A DNA stretch of 64,000 nucleotides from Myxococcus qinghaiensis (GTDB taxonomy: Bacteria > Myxococcota > Myxococcia > Myxococcales > Myxococcaceae). A model generated the notes under the pieces. The model had not been told where the DNA came from, ran no database searches, and saw only the letters and a program-made list of their open reading frames with translations. Below are positions 22,489 to 30,990 of the stretch, in pieces (position 1 is the first letter of the stretch; each line of letters begins with the position of its first letter). Location of the stretch: contig NZ_JAKCFA010000004.1 in NCBI RefSeq assembly GCF_024198215.1, positions 434,001-498,000 on the forward strand. Direction: 5' to 3'. Made by a program: the position numbers and the translations under genes.

Positions 22489-24018
22489 ATGAAGTTCGTC
22501 GATGAGGTCCGCATCTTCGTGAAGGCGGGCGATGGCGGTAACGGCGCCGTGTCCTTCCGGCGTGAGAAGTTCATCGAGCGCGGTGGCCCCAATGGGGGTG
22601 ACGGCGGCAACGGCGGCTCGGTCATCTTCGTGGGAGACCCGCAGCTCACCACCCTGCTGGACTACCGCTATCAGCAGCACCACCGCGCCAAGAACGGCGA
22701 GCACGGCATGGGCAGCGACTGCAACGGTCGCGCGGCCGATGACATGATCCTCCGCGTGCCGGTGGGCACGCTGGTCAAGGACCACCACACCGAAGAGCTG
22801 CTGGTGGACCTGAGCGAGCCGGGCCAGCGCTGGGTGGCGGCGAAGGGCGGGCGGGGCGGGTTGGGCAACATGAACTTCGCGACGTCCACGCGGCAGACGC
22901 CGCGCTTCGCCCAGGACGGGACGAAGGGCGATGAAGTCACGCTGCGGCTGGAGCTGAAGCTGCTGGCGGACGTGGGCCTGTTGGGCTTCCCCAACGCGGG
23001 CAAGAGCACGTTCATCTCGCGGGTGAGCCGGGCCCGGCCGAAGATCGCCGACTACCCCTTCACCACGCTGGTCCCCAACCTGGGCATGGTCCAGTACAAG
23101 GACGACCTGTCGTTCGTGATGGCGGACATCCCCGGCATCATCGAGGGCGCCAGCGAGGGCGTGGGCCTGGGGCACCAGTTCCTGCGCCACGTCGAGCGGT
23201 GCAAGGTGTTGATCCACCTCATCGACATGGGGGCGGAGGGCGAGGGCCGCGAGCCGCTGCACGACTTCGACGTGCTCAACCGCGAGCTGGCGAAGTACAG
23301 CACGGAGCTGGCGAGCCGGCCGCAGGTGGTCGCCGCCAACAAGCTGGACCTGCCGGATGCGCAGGCCCGTCTGGACACCTTCCGCGAGGCGCTGCGTGAG
23401 CGCGGCATCCGCGTGTATCCGGTGTCCTGCGTGACGGGTGAGGGCATGCCGGCGCTGATGGACTCGGTGGCGGAGGTGCTGTTCACGGGCCGTACCGAGA
23501 AGCTGCACGTCGAGGCTCCGCCCCGAGCAAAGGGCGCGAGCAAGAAGTCCGTGGCCAAGGCCGCGATCGCCAAGGTGCGCGAGGCCCTCTCCGAGGGCGC
23601 CGCCGCCGTGGTGAAGGCGACCGCCGCGAAGCTGGGGCGGGCGAAGGGCGCTGCTGTGAAGAGTGCTCCCACGAAGCAAGGCAGTGCGAAGGGAGCTCAT
23701 GTGAAGACGACTCTGGTGAAGCAGGCCGCGGTGGCGAAGGCGGCGACGAAGGCTCCGGCGAAGAAGGCCGCGGGCGCGAAGAAGTCAGTGGCCGCGAAGA
23801 AGGCTCCCGCGAAGCGGGCCGCCGTGGCGAAGAAGTCGGTGGGCGTGAAGAAGGGCGCCGCGACGAAGAAGGCCGCTGCCGCGAAGAAGGCTCCGGCGAA
23901 GAAGGCCGCTGCCGCGAAGAAGGCGCCGGCGAAGGTCCTGGCGAAGAAGGGCACGGCGGCCCGGCGGTCCAAGGCCGTGAAGAAGCCCGCGTCGCGCAAG
24001 TCAGGCGGAAGGGGCTGA
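22489..24018 (+). CDS. obgE: GTPase ObgE/CgtA with long Lys/Ala-rich C-terminal tail
   Basis: A ribosome-associated GTPase needed for 50S assembly and stress control. Residues 1-158 are the glycine-rich Obg fold ('MKFVDEVRIFVKAGDGGNGA', 'GGPNGGDGGNGG'); the G domain follows with GFPNAGKST (G1, near residue 165), DIPGIIEG (G3) and NKLDLPDA (G4). After about residue 345, where some Obg proteins have the OCT domain, this one carries ~165 residues built from AKK/KKAPAKKAA repeats, as in histone H1-like tails. The tail is strongly basic and probably binds nucleic acid or ribosomes. trmH starts 4 bases after the stop. Confidence 0.97.
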   Translation: MKFVDEVRIFVKAGDGGNGAVSFRREKFIERGGPNGGDGGNGGSVIFVGDPQLTTLLDYRYQQHHRAKNGEHGMGSDCNGRAADDMILRVPVGTLVKDHHTEELLVDLSEPGQRWVAAKGGRGGLGNMNFATSTRQTPRFAQDGTKGDEVTLRLELKLLADVGLLGFPNAGKSTFISRVSRARPKIADYPFTTLVPNLGMVQYKDDLSFVMADIPGIIEGASEGVGLGHQFLRHVERCKVLIHLIDMGAEGEGREPLHDFDVLNRELAKYSTELASRPQVVAANKLDLPDAQARLDTFREALRERGIRVYPVSCVTGEGMPALMDSVAEVLFTGRTEKLHVEAPPRAKGASKKSVAKAAIAKVREALSEGAAAVVKATAAKLGRAKGAAVKSAPTKQGSAKGAHVKTTLVKQAAVAKAATKAPAKKAAGAKKSVAAKKAPAKRAAVAKKSVGVKKGAATKKAAAAKKAPAKKAAAAKKAPAKVLAKKGTAARRSKAVKKPASRKSGGRG

Positions 24019-24022
24019 GACG

Positions 24023-24703
24023 ATGGCTGGCGGCGGTCCTCGGTACGAGCGCGTCGAGAAGGACAAGTTGGACCCGGAGCAGTTCCTTCTCGATGTGCGC
24101 AAGGAGAAGATCGACCGCGTCGTCAGCCAGCGTACGCGCAACTTCGTGGTGGTCCTGGACCGGCTGGAGGACAGCTTCAACATGGCCGCGGTGCTTCGCA
24201 CCTGCGAGTCCATGGGGGTCCAGGAAGTCCACGTCGTCATCAACCCGGAGGCACCCTTCCTGCCGAACTCGAGGGTGGCTCAGGGCTGCGACAAGTGGCT
24301 GGACGTGAAGCTCTACAAGTCCTTCGCCGAGTGTCGGGAGCACCTGAAGTCGCGGGGCTTCAAGGTGTATGCCTCGGCGATCCGCGACGGCGCGACGAGC
24401 CTGTACACGCTGCGCTTCGACGAGAAGGTGGCCATCGTCCTCGGCAACGAGCGCTACGGGGTGAGCGACGACGTGCTCAACGCCGTGGACGGAACGTTCT
24501 GGATTCCGATGCGAGGCTTCAGCCAGAGCCTCAACATCTCCGCCGCCGCCTCGGCCTGTGTCAGCCGGGCGATTGCCTGGCGGGATGAGCACCTGGCGGG
24601 GGGCTCCGGAGACCTGCCGCCGGAAGAGGCGCAGGCGCTGCGTGAGCGCTTCTACGTGCTGGCCATCAAACAGAGGAAGCGGCTGTTCAAGAAGCAGCCA
24701 TGA
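24023..24703 (+). CDS. trmH: TrmH-family (SpoU) RNA 2'-O-methyltransferase
   Basis: 226 residues, close to E. coli TrmH. SPOUT knot motifs are present: motif 1 'VVVLDRLEDSFNMAAVLRTC' near residue 40, motif 2 'VAIVLGNERYGVSDDVLNAV' near residue 140, and motif 3 'IPMRGFSQSLNISAAASAC' near residue 165. The family methylates ribose 2'-OH groups; tRNA Gm18 is the likely target given length and motifs, but an rRNA target is not excluded. It is coupled to obgE (4-base gap), which fits a translation-related operon. Confidence 0.85.
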   Translation: MAGGGPRYERVEKDKLDPEQFLLDVRKEKIDRVVSQRTRNFVVVLDRLEDSFNMAAVLRTCESMGVQEVHVVINPEAPFLPNSRVAQGCDKWLDVKLYKSFAECREHLKSRGFKVYASAIRDGATSLYTLRFDEKVAIVLGNERYGVSDDVLNAVDGTFWIPMRGFSQSLNISAAASACVSRAIAWRDEHLAGGSGDLPPEEAQALRERFYVLAIKQRKRLFKKQP

Positions 24704-24780
24704 ATGCCGGCCCCCCGGGGGGCGTCGGGATGGGTTAGATGGACGCCGTGGGCCTACCTGGCCTCCTGGAGACGCACGCC

Positions 24781-25671
24781 ATGTTCCTGGAAACCCTGCT
24801 CGCCACGCTCCTGTCCTCGCAAGCCGTGCCCGCCGCGCAGGCCGTCCCCGCGCAGCCCGTCCTGGTGGCCCAAGGGGCTCCGGCGGGCGCTGGAAAGCCG
24901 CTGGTGACGCCTCCCACGGGCGCGACGAAGGCTCCCGCTGCCCAGGGCGTGAATCCGGTGACTCCCGCTCCCACCGCGAAGCCGCCCGCCGCCGAGACGG
25001 GCAAGCCGGCCGCCACGGCGCCCCAGGCGAGCGCGCCGGACGCGAAGCCGGTGGTGAAGACGGCTCCGCCGATGACGCCCGAGGTGAAGACGCTGGTGGA
25101 CCGGATGCAGGCCTTCTACGAGAAGACCGGCGACTTCAAGGCGGGCTTCCGGCAGGACTACAAGTACAAGACCTTCAAGCGCACGCAGACGTCCGAGGGT
25201 GTCGTCACCTACAAGAAGCCCGGGCTGATGCGGTGGGAGTACCAGAAGCCCTCCGTGCGCACCTTCGTGCTGGCCGGCAACAAAGTGTACATGTACGACC
25301 CGCCGGCCCAGTCGCTCACGGTGGCGAGCATGGACACCAGCCAGCTCTCCGCCTCGGTGACGTTCCTCTTCGGGCAGGGGAAGCTCGCGGACGAGTTCGC
25401 CATCACCAAGGGTGCCTGCAAGGACTGCAAGGGCACGTTGCTGGTGTTGGATCCGTTGAAGGTGGAGCCCCGCTTCAAGCAGGTGCGGCTGGAGGTGGAC
25501 CCCGCGACGGCGCAGGTGCTGAAGAGCACGGTGGTGGATCCGGACGGCAGCGAGAACGCCATCTCCTTCCTGGACCTGAAGACGAACGTGGGCATCTCCG
25601 CGGACAGCTTCAAGATGGATGTGCCGGACGACACTCGCGTGGATGACTTCACCAAGCAGAAGAAGCAGTAA
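24781..25671 (+). CDS. lolA: LolA-like outer-membrane lipoprotein carrier protein
   Basis: 296 residues. A weak signal sequence is followed by an unusually long Ala/Pro-rich linker (about residues 15-100). The LolA-type half-barrel then begins: 'VDRMQAFYEKTGDFKAGFRQ', 'TSEGVVTYKKPGLMRWEYQ', 'KVYMYDPPAQSLTVASM' and the last segment 'DDTRVDDF'. LolA ferries lipoproteins across the periplasm from LolCDE to LolB. The start at 24781 has GGAGA 9 bases upstream; an in-frame ATG at 24739 would add 14 residues and hide the signal. The next gene starts 11 bases downstream. Confidence 0.8.
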   Translation: MFLETLLATLLSSQAVPAAQAVPAQPVLVAQGAPAGAGKPLVTPPTGATKAPAAQGVNPVTPAPTAKPPAAETGKPAATAPQASAPDAKPVVKTAPPMTPEVKTLVDRMQAFYEKTGDFKAGFRQDYKYKTFKRTQTSEGVVTYKKPGLMRWEYQKPSVRTFVLAGNKVYMYDPPAQSLTVASMDTSQLSASVTFLFGQGKLADEFAITKGACKDCKGTLLVLDPLKVEPRFKQVRLEVDPATAQVLKSTVVDPDGSENAISFLDLKTNVGISADSFKMDVPDDTRVDDFTKQKKQ

Positions 25672-25681
25672 CCTGCCCGCC

Positions 25682-27298
25682 GTGCGCGGCGCGTTCCTGC
25701 TCTGGGTGGGTTTGAGTGTGGTGGGGGCCGGGTGTCACCGAGAGGTGGCGTCCGGCCCTTCACGTTCCGAGGGACTGACCGGGAGGACGCTGCCGCTTCT
25801 GGCGTCGCCAGCTCTGCGCCTCACCGTCGCGGGGAAGCTGGGGACGCGGGTCGTCCCGGTGGTGCTGGACGTGGCGCGGCCCCTGTCGATGGTGTCCCAG
25901 GCGTGCTTCGACGGAGGCGCGCCTGTCCCCGAAGGCACCGTGCGCGCGCCCGAAATCGCGGGGGGCTTCAGGGCCTGGCCGGTGGTGCCGCTGCCCGTGC
26001 TCACGGTGGGTGGGGCGTCGGTGCCGCTGCGCTCGGCGGGGCTGTCCGGGGAGAAGCCTTGCTCGGTGACGCTGGGCTCGGACGTGCTGGAGCCGTATGC
26101 GCTCACGGTGGACCCGTTGCGGCGAGAGGTGACGTTCACCGCGTCGCGTTCGCGTGAGGCGCAGCCGGCGGCGGAGGTGGCCTCGGATGCCGCGCGGGAG
26201 GTGCACCGCGTGGAGCTGAGTCGCGAGCCGGTGGGCGACTGGCCGCTGTTGGCGGTGCGGGTGACTCAGGGAGAGGCGGAGCTCACCGGGCCCTTCGTGC
26301 TCGCCACGAGAGAGCCCTTCTCTCGCATCGCGGTGGCGCCCGCCGAGGCGCAGGGGCTCCAGCCGCTGGAGACGGCAGCGCACCTGCCGCCGCGCACCTT
26401 CGCGGTGGATTCGATGGACGTGGCGGAGGGCGTGGGCGCGCGGCCGCTCGTGGTGGAGGCCGCGGGACGCTGGGACTCGCCGAGCAGCCTGGGGCGGCTG
26501 GGGCCGGACGTGTGGGGACGCTTCACCGCGACGCTGGATGCGAAGGGTGGGGTGCTGGTGCTGCGGCGTCCTCGAGTCCGTGCGGTGGAGGAGCCGGCGG
26601 TGGGCAAAGTGGAGTCGCCACAGCCCGAGGGGGCGGTGAGGTCCGATGTTGCTGCGCCTTCGTCAGTCGCCCCAGCAACGCTCACCGCGACGGTAGACTC
26701 CGCAGCGAAGTCCTCGGGTGACACCATGACTCCACCTCGACTCTCGTCGGAGCCGGCGGCACCCCCGGCGACTTCGAGTCCCGTCGCGAGGCGACAACAG
26801 TGCACCGACGCACACGGCGTCTTCAGCGAAGAGGCCTGCTACGGCCTGCACGTGCGCAAGGAACCCGAGGGCGGCATCTCCGTGGTCGGCGCGGTGTTCC
26901 GAGACCTGCCTGAAGGCGGGCGCCTGCATCTGGAGCCAGTGGGCGCGGACGGCCAGCGGTTGGAGTCCGGATGCGGAATCGGCCTGAGCTTCCCGGCCAC
27001 CAGTCGCGGCCTCACGACTCAGCACCGCCTGCCCTGGTCGTCGCTCGCGCAAGCCTTGCCCATGTGCCACGCAGCGCTCGTTCAGGCGCAAGGCTTCACC
27101 CTCGCGCTCTTCGAGGAGGGCAGTCAGCCTGAGTGCCCCACGGCATGCGCCTTCGTCACGGAGACGTCCTCGCGCCGCACGGTGTGCGAGTGCCAGCCCA
27201 CGCCCCTGGGCGAAGGTGTCGGCGCGCCGTCCCGCAAGGCACCTTCTCGCGAGCCACCGCGTGAAGAGCGCGAACTGGAGCCCGACGACCCGAGTTGA
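25682..27298 (+). CDS. Lipoprotein with degenerate aspartyl-protease-like domain
   Basis: 538 residues from a GTG start. The signal is lipoprotein-like, with lipobox VVGAGC near residue 19. Residues about 40-170 resemble a retropepsin-type half: 'RVVPVVLDVARPLSMVS' stands where D-T-G would be and 'LGSDVLEPYALTVDPLRREV' matches the usual later block. The catalytic D-T-G is D-V-A, so proteolysis is doubtful. A Pro/Ala/Ser linker follows, then a C-terminal Cys-containing domain (from about residue 360) that I do not recognise. It follows lolA by 10 bases and is probably its operon partner, hence envelope-located. Confidence 0.65.
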   Translation: MRGAFLLWVGLSVVGAGCHREVASGPSRSEGLTGRTLPLLASPALRLTVAGKLGTRVVPVVLDVARPLSMVSQACFDGGAPVPEGTVRAPEIAGGFRAWPVVPLPVLTVGGASVPLRSAGLSGEKPCSVTLGSDVLEPYALTVDPLRREVTFTASRSREAQPAAEVASDAAREVHRVELSREPVGDWPLLAVRVTQGEAELTGPFVLATREPFSRIAVAPAEAQGLQPLETAAHLPPRTFAVDSMDVAEGVGARPLVVEAAGRWDSPSSLGRLGPDVWGRFTATLDAKGGVLVLRRPRVRAVEEPAVGKVESPQPEGAVRSDVAAPSSVAPATLTATVDSAAKSSGDTMTPPRLSSEPAAPPATSSPVARRQQCTDAHGVFSEEACYGLHVRKEPEGGISVVGAVFRDLPEGGRLHLEPVGADGQRLESGCGIGLSFPATSRGLTTQHRLPWSSLAQALPMCHAALVQAQGFTLALFEEGSQPECPTACAFVTETSSRRTVCECQPTPLGEGVGAPSRKAPSREPPREERELEPDDPS

Positions 27299-27316
27299 GA
27301 GCCTCGCTCCGTCTGG

Positions 27317-27787
27317 TCACGACAAACCGTGGGCGCGCGCGTGCAGGTACAGTTGAAGTGAGCGCAGGTGCGTTCCCCAGTGCGACGTGAAGCCGAAGCG
27401 GAAGAGCCAGAGAGCTTCGGCTTCGCCGGCAGTCTCCCAACAGGTGACGACGGCTTGGATGTCCTTCACGATATCGACGAGGTCATCGAGCGCATCACCC
27501 ACCACGAGCGGTGATTCACCCACGCGCTCGGCAAGCTCACTCGCGACGTTGTAGTAGCCGAGCCCGGGGAAGAGCGGCGCGATACGCGCGCGTAGGCTGT
27601 CGTCAGCGGGGTGGGGTGGGCTCCACGATGCACTCCTCCCGTCGAGGGGCGCTTCAGCGAAGTGCGAGGCCAGTGCGAGCCGGTCGAGCGCCTCTCTAAG
27701 CACCACCTCTCGGTGCTCGGGGCGCAGGGAGCGCTCAATCACCGAGAGGAAGCTCGTCATGGCTCCCAGAATCTCGTCGCGTGTCAC
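27317..27787 (-). CDS. DUF5063-domain protein
   Basis: 156 residues, cytoplasmic and helical. The C-terminal half 'VVGDALDDLVDIVKDIQAVV', followed by 'WLFRFGFTSHWGTHLRSLQ', has the conserved W-x-F-x-F...HWG-x-H pattern that I associate with DUF5063. Function unknown. It lies alone, convergent to the lipoprotein gene (18 bases apart) and downstream of rimO on the same strand with a 130-base gap that holds no clear hairpin. Confidence 0.75.
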   Translation of the reverse strand: MTRDEILGAMTSFLSVIERSLRPEHREVVLREALDRLALASHFAEAPLDGRSASWSPPHPADDSLRARIAPLFPGLGYYNVASELAERVGESPLVVGDALDDLVDIVKDIQAVVTCWETAGEAEALWLFRFGFTSHWGTHLRSLQLYLHARAHGLS

Positions 27788-27917
27788 GGGCGCTTCTCCC
27801 AGATACGGGGGGAACGGCGCGTGAGCTTCGCGCGGCGAATGTGCCTGGGCTCAGCTCGACAGGCACGAACTCCCGGGCCGCGCTCAAGACACACGGGCGG
27901 CGGCCCGGGAAGAACCC

Positions 27918-29342
27918 CTACTCCAGCCGAGTCACCGGCCGAGGCGCGGGCACCAGCGAAATCGGCGCCGGGTGCGCGTCACGCGCGGTGTGCTGACGCT
28001 GCTTCGGGTCCGGGCGCTCCACCACGCGAGCCACCAGGTCGTAGTCGTGCGCCTCCGTCACCTCCACGGTGACCAGCTCACCCGGGTACGCCAGGCCGTC
28101 GTTGATGTAGACGAGCCCGTCGATGTCCGGCGCCTGTCCCTGGTGCCGACCCACGAGCAGGTGCTCCGTCTCCGGCGCGGGGCCTTCCACCAGCACCTCC
28201 AGCCGCTTGCCGACGAGCTTCTTGTTCTGCTCGCGGTTGATGCGCTTCTGGATGGCCATCACCTCGCGCCACCGGCGCTCGATGGTCTTCTGCGGCACCT
28301 TGTCCGGCAAATCGAACGCCGCCGTGCCTTCCTCGTCGGAGTACTGGAAGACGCCCAGGCGCTCGAAGCGCTGCGTCTTCACGAACTCCTTCAACATCTC
28401 GAAGTCCTCTTCCGTCTCGCCCGGCAGACCGACGATGAGCGAGGTGCGCATCACCAGCCCCGGCACGCGCTCGCGCAGCTTCGTCAGGAGCCCCTTGAGG
28501 AACTCCGAGTTGCGGCCACGCTTCATCGACAGGAGCAGCTTGTCGCTGACGTGCTGCACCGGCATGTCCAGGTAGCGGGCAATCTTCGGCTCCGACGCCA
28601 TCACGTCGATGAGCTCGTCCGGGAACACACGCGGGTAGGCGTAGTGCAGCCGAATCCACTTCACGTCCACCTGCACCAGGGCCTTGAGCAGGTCGTGCAG
28701 CTTCGGCCGGCCCGGCAGGTCATGCCCGTACGCCGTCAGGTCCTGCGCGACAAGATTCAGCTCCTGCACGCCGCTGTCCGCCAGCCGCCGGGCCTCGATC
28801 ATGATGTCGTCGATGGGCCGCGAGCGCTGTCCACCGCGCAGCGTGGGGATGATGCAGAACGCGCAGGCGTTGTCGCAGCCCTCGGACACCTTGAGGTACG
28901 CGGTGTACTTCGGCATCGAGTTGATGCGCGGCGTATTCGAGTCGTGGATGTAGTCAGGGTCCGGAATCACCTGACGCGGAGACGCCTCGGCCGCCAGCAG
29001 GTCGCCAATCTGGGCGTAGGCGCTGGTGCCCAGGAAGTGGTCCACCTCCGGCATCTCCTTCGCGAGCTCCTCGCCGTAGCGCTGCGACAGACACCCCGTC
29101 ACCACCAGGGTGCTGCAGCTGCCCGACTTCTTCAGCTCGGCCATCTCCAGGATGGAGTCCACCGACTCCTGCTTGGCGGGACCGATGAAGGCACAGGTGT
29201 TGACGACGATGACCTGGGCCTCGGACGCTTCCTGCACCAGCGTGTAGCCGCGGTGCTTCAGCGTGCCGAGCATCACCTCGGAGTCCACCCGGTTCTTCGG
29301 GCAGCCGAGGGTCATCATGTACAGGTTCTTGGTTGGTTCCAC
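27918..29342 (-). CDS. rimO: Ribosomal protein S12 methylthiotransferase RimO
   Basis: Adds a methylthio group to an Asp of ribosomal protein S12. 474 residues: an N-terminal UPF0004 domain with '[20 protein letters not shown]' (first cluster Cys near residue 14, others in 'VVNTCAFIG' and '[11 protein letters not shown]'), the radical SAM motif CDNACAFC near residue 155, and a C-terminal TRAM domain. The '[11 protein letters not shown]' sequence separates RimO from the tRNA enzyme MiaB. It is the last gene of the minus-strand set rnj-yajQ-CBM9-rimO; the gap to the previous gene is 5 bases. The tail after TRAM is somewhat longer than usual. Confidence 0.95.
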   Translation of the reverse strand: MEPTKNLYMMTLGCPKNRVDSEVMLGTLKHRGYTLVQEASEAQVIVVNTCAFIGPAKQESVDSILEMAELKKSGSCSTLVVTGCLSQRYGEELAKEMPEVDHFLGTSAYAQIGDLLAAEASPRQVIPDPDYIHDSNTPRINSMPKYTAYLKVSEGCDNACAFCIIPTLRGGQRSRPIDDIMIEARRLADSGVQELNLVAQDLTAYGHDLPGRPKLHDLLKALVQVDVKWIRLHYAYPRVFPDELIDVMASEPKIARYLDMPVQHVSDKLLLSMKRGRNSEFLKGLLTKLRERVPGLVMRTSLIVGLPGETEEDFEMLKEFVKTQRFERLGVFQYSDEEGTAAFDLPDKVPQKTIERRWREVMAIQKRINREQNKKLVGKRLEVLVEGPAPETEHLLVGRHQGQAPDIDGLVYINDGLAYPGELVTVEVTEAHDYDLVARVVERPDPKQRQHTARDAHPAPISLVPAPRPVTRLE

Positions 29343-29347
29343 CGCGT

Positions 29348-30460
29348 CTACCTATTTCCAAGCTCGGTTCGCGTGAAGTGGTCACCACTCCAGGCAAAGT
29401 TCATGGTCGCGCCGTTCGAGTAACGGATGGTCAACCCGTCCTCTTCATCCAACTCCACCGAGGAGGCTCGCCCCAGGGCGCACGTAGCAGCCGGCCACTC
29501 GAGCACTCGAGCCGCCGTCTTCCCCGTCACGATGTAGAACCCCAGTCGAAGCTCCTTCTCGGCGTCACATTGACCCGCGACGGCATAGGGATTCTTCCCA
29601 GAGAGCACCGTAACGACCGGTCGCCCGTCCGGCAGGCTCAACGTGTCAGGCACGTTCACGTTCACCGACGCGGCCTCCAGCGCGTCCGTCACCACCAGCT
29701 TGCGCAGTGACTCCGGCGTCAGGTCCTCATCACCCTGAGCCCAGGCCGGATAGCTGAGCAGGTCCCAGCCCAGCCAGCCCGTGGCCGCGGGCTCCAGCGC
29801 GGTGACGTGCTCCGGCGGCTTCAGCTTGAGCGCCTTGCGCGGCTCGTCCGGCAGTCTCAGCGCGTCACCCACCATGGTGCCGCTCTGGCAGTTGGAGACG
29901 GGCACCGCCTTGGTGCCCGCGCCGTCCTGGTCCTCGTAGGTGATGCACACGTCCATCACCATCGGGTCCCGAGCCGGGAAGCGGGGCAGCGCGCGCACGG
30001 GCACCGCGGCCACCAGCGACAGCGTGTTGCCCCGGCGCTCCACCGCGCCATTGACCTTCTGCTGCGCGAACTCCGGCGTGCCGCTGTCCGCGCCCGACGC
30101 GCGCTTGCCGTCGAAGCCGAAGCGCCACGTGTAGCCCGTCGTCAGCGGACCGGTGTCCGGGAAGTAGACGGACACCGTGAGCACGTCGCCCGCGAGGAGC
30201 TGATCATCCTTGGCGTCCACGCCCACGTAGAGCGTGTCCTTGCGGAAGCCCACCTTGGCGGTGAAGGACGCGCTGGCGCCCTCGGTGTCCAGGGACTTGA
30301 GCGCCAGCGGCGAGGTGAAGCCCTTGAGGCCTCCCTGGAAGCGCGGCGGCTTGGTCATGTTGGGCACCGGCCGTGAAGGACGGGGCGCTTCTTCCTGGGC
30401 GGAGGCGACGGCCGGAACGCAGAACAACCAGCAGAGGGACAGGGCAGCAGCGGCTCGCAT
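29348..30460 (-). CDS. Exported protein with CBM9-like domain
   Basis: 370 residues. A signal peptide is clear: [21 protein letters not shown] with cleavage after ASA. Residues about 35-200 have the beta-sandwich pattern of family-9 carbohydrate-binding-like domains ('[20 protein letters not shown]', '[20 protein letters not shown]', '[15 protein letters not shown]'). The C-terminal ~170 residues ('[20 protein letters not shown]' onward) are not recognised. Predicted periplasmic or secreted. It sits 8 bases after yajQ and 5 before rimO, so it is co-transcribed with translation/RNA genes although no functional link is obvious. Confidence 0.65.
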   Translation of the reverse strand: MRAAAALSLCWLFCVPAVASAQEEAPRPSRPVPNMTKPPRFQGGLKGFTSPLALKSLDTEGASASFTAKVGFRKDTLYVGVDAKDDQLLAGDVLTVSVYFPDTGPLTTGYTWRFGFDGKRASGADSGTPEFAQQKVNGAVERRGNTLSLVAAVPVRALPRFPARDPMVMDVCITYEDQDGAGTKAVPVSNCQSGTMVGDALRLPDEPRKALKLKPPEHVTALEPAATGWLGWDLLSYPAWAQGDEDLTPESLRKLVVTDALEAASVNVNVPDTLSLPDGRPVVTVLSGKNPYAVAGQCDAEKELRLGFYIVTGKTAARVLEWPAATCALGRASSVELDEEDGLTIRYSNGATMNFAWSGDHFTRTELGNR

Positions 30461-30468
30461 GGGCTATT

Positions 30469-30966
30469 TCAATCGCGGAAGTTGGTGAACTGCATGTCCA
30501 GCTTCAGTCGGTCCTGCTCCCCACGGAACAGGGCGATGGCGGCCTGGAGGTCATCCCTGACCTTGCCGGTGACACGGAGCTGGTCGCCCTGGATGGACCC
30601 CTGCACCTTCATCTTCGAATCCTTCAGCAGCTTCACCAGCTCCTTGGACTTCTCCACGGGGATGCCCTGCTGGAGCTTGATGACCTGCTTCACGTTGTGC
30701 AGCCCCGTCTTCTCGATGTCGCCGTACTCGAGCGCACGCAGGCTGATGTTCCGCTTGGCCAGCTTCACCAGAAGCACTTCCTTGGCGGCCTGGACGCGCT
30801 CCTCGCTGTTGGCCTTCACGGTGATGGCCGTGTGGTCCGGAGCGACGAGGACGTCCGCCTGGGCGCCCTGGAAGTCATAGCGGGTGCTGAGCTCCTTCTT
30901 GGTCTGATTGACCGCGTTGTCGAGCTCGGCGAGGTCGATTTTCGAGACGACATCGAACGAGGGCAT
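30469..30966 (-). CDS. yajQ: YajQ-family nucleotide-binding protein
   Basis: 165 residues, the family's normal length, with the start 'MPSFDVVSKIDLAELDNAVN' and the end 'RLKLDMQFTNFRD' of YajQ. The fold is two ferredoxin-like domains. Members bind nucleic acids or c-di-GMP in some bacteria; which applies here cannot be read from the sequence. It follows rnj by 24 bases on the same strand. Confidence 0.95.
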   Translation of the reverse strand: MPSFDVVSKIDLAELDNAVNQTKKELSTRYDFQGAQADVLVAPDHTAITVKANSEERVQAAKEVLLVKLAKRNISLRALEYGDIEKTGLHNVKQVIKLQQGIPVEKSKELVKLLKDSKMKVQGSIQGDQLRVTGKVRDDLQAAIALFRGEQDRLKLDMQFTNFRD

Positions 30967-30990
30967 GGGCAGCAGCGGCCCTTAACATAC

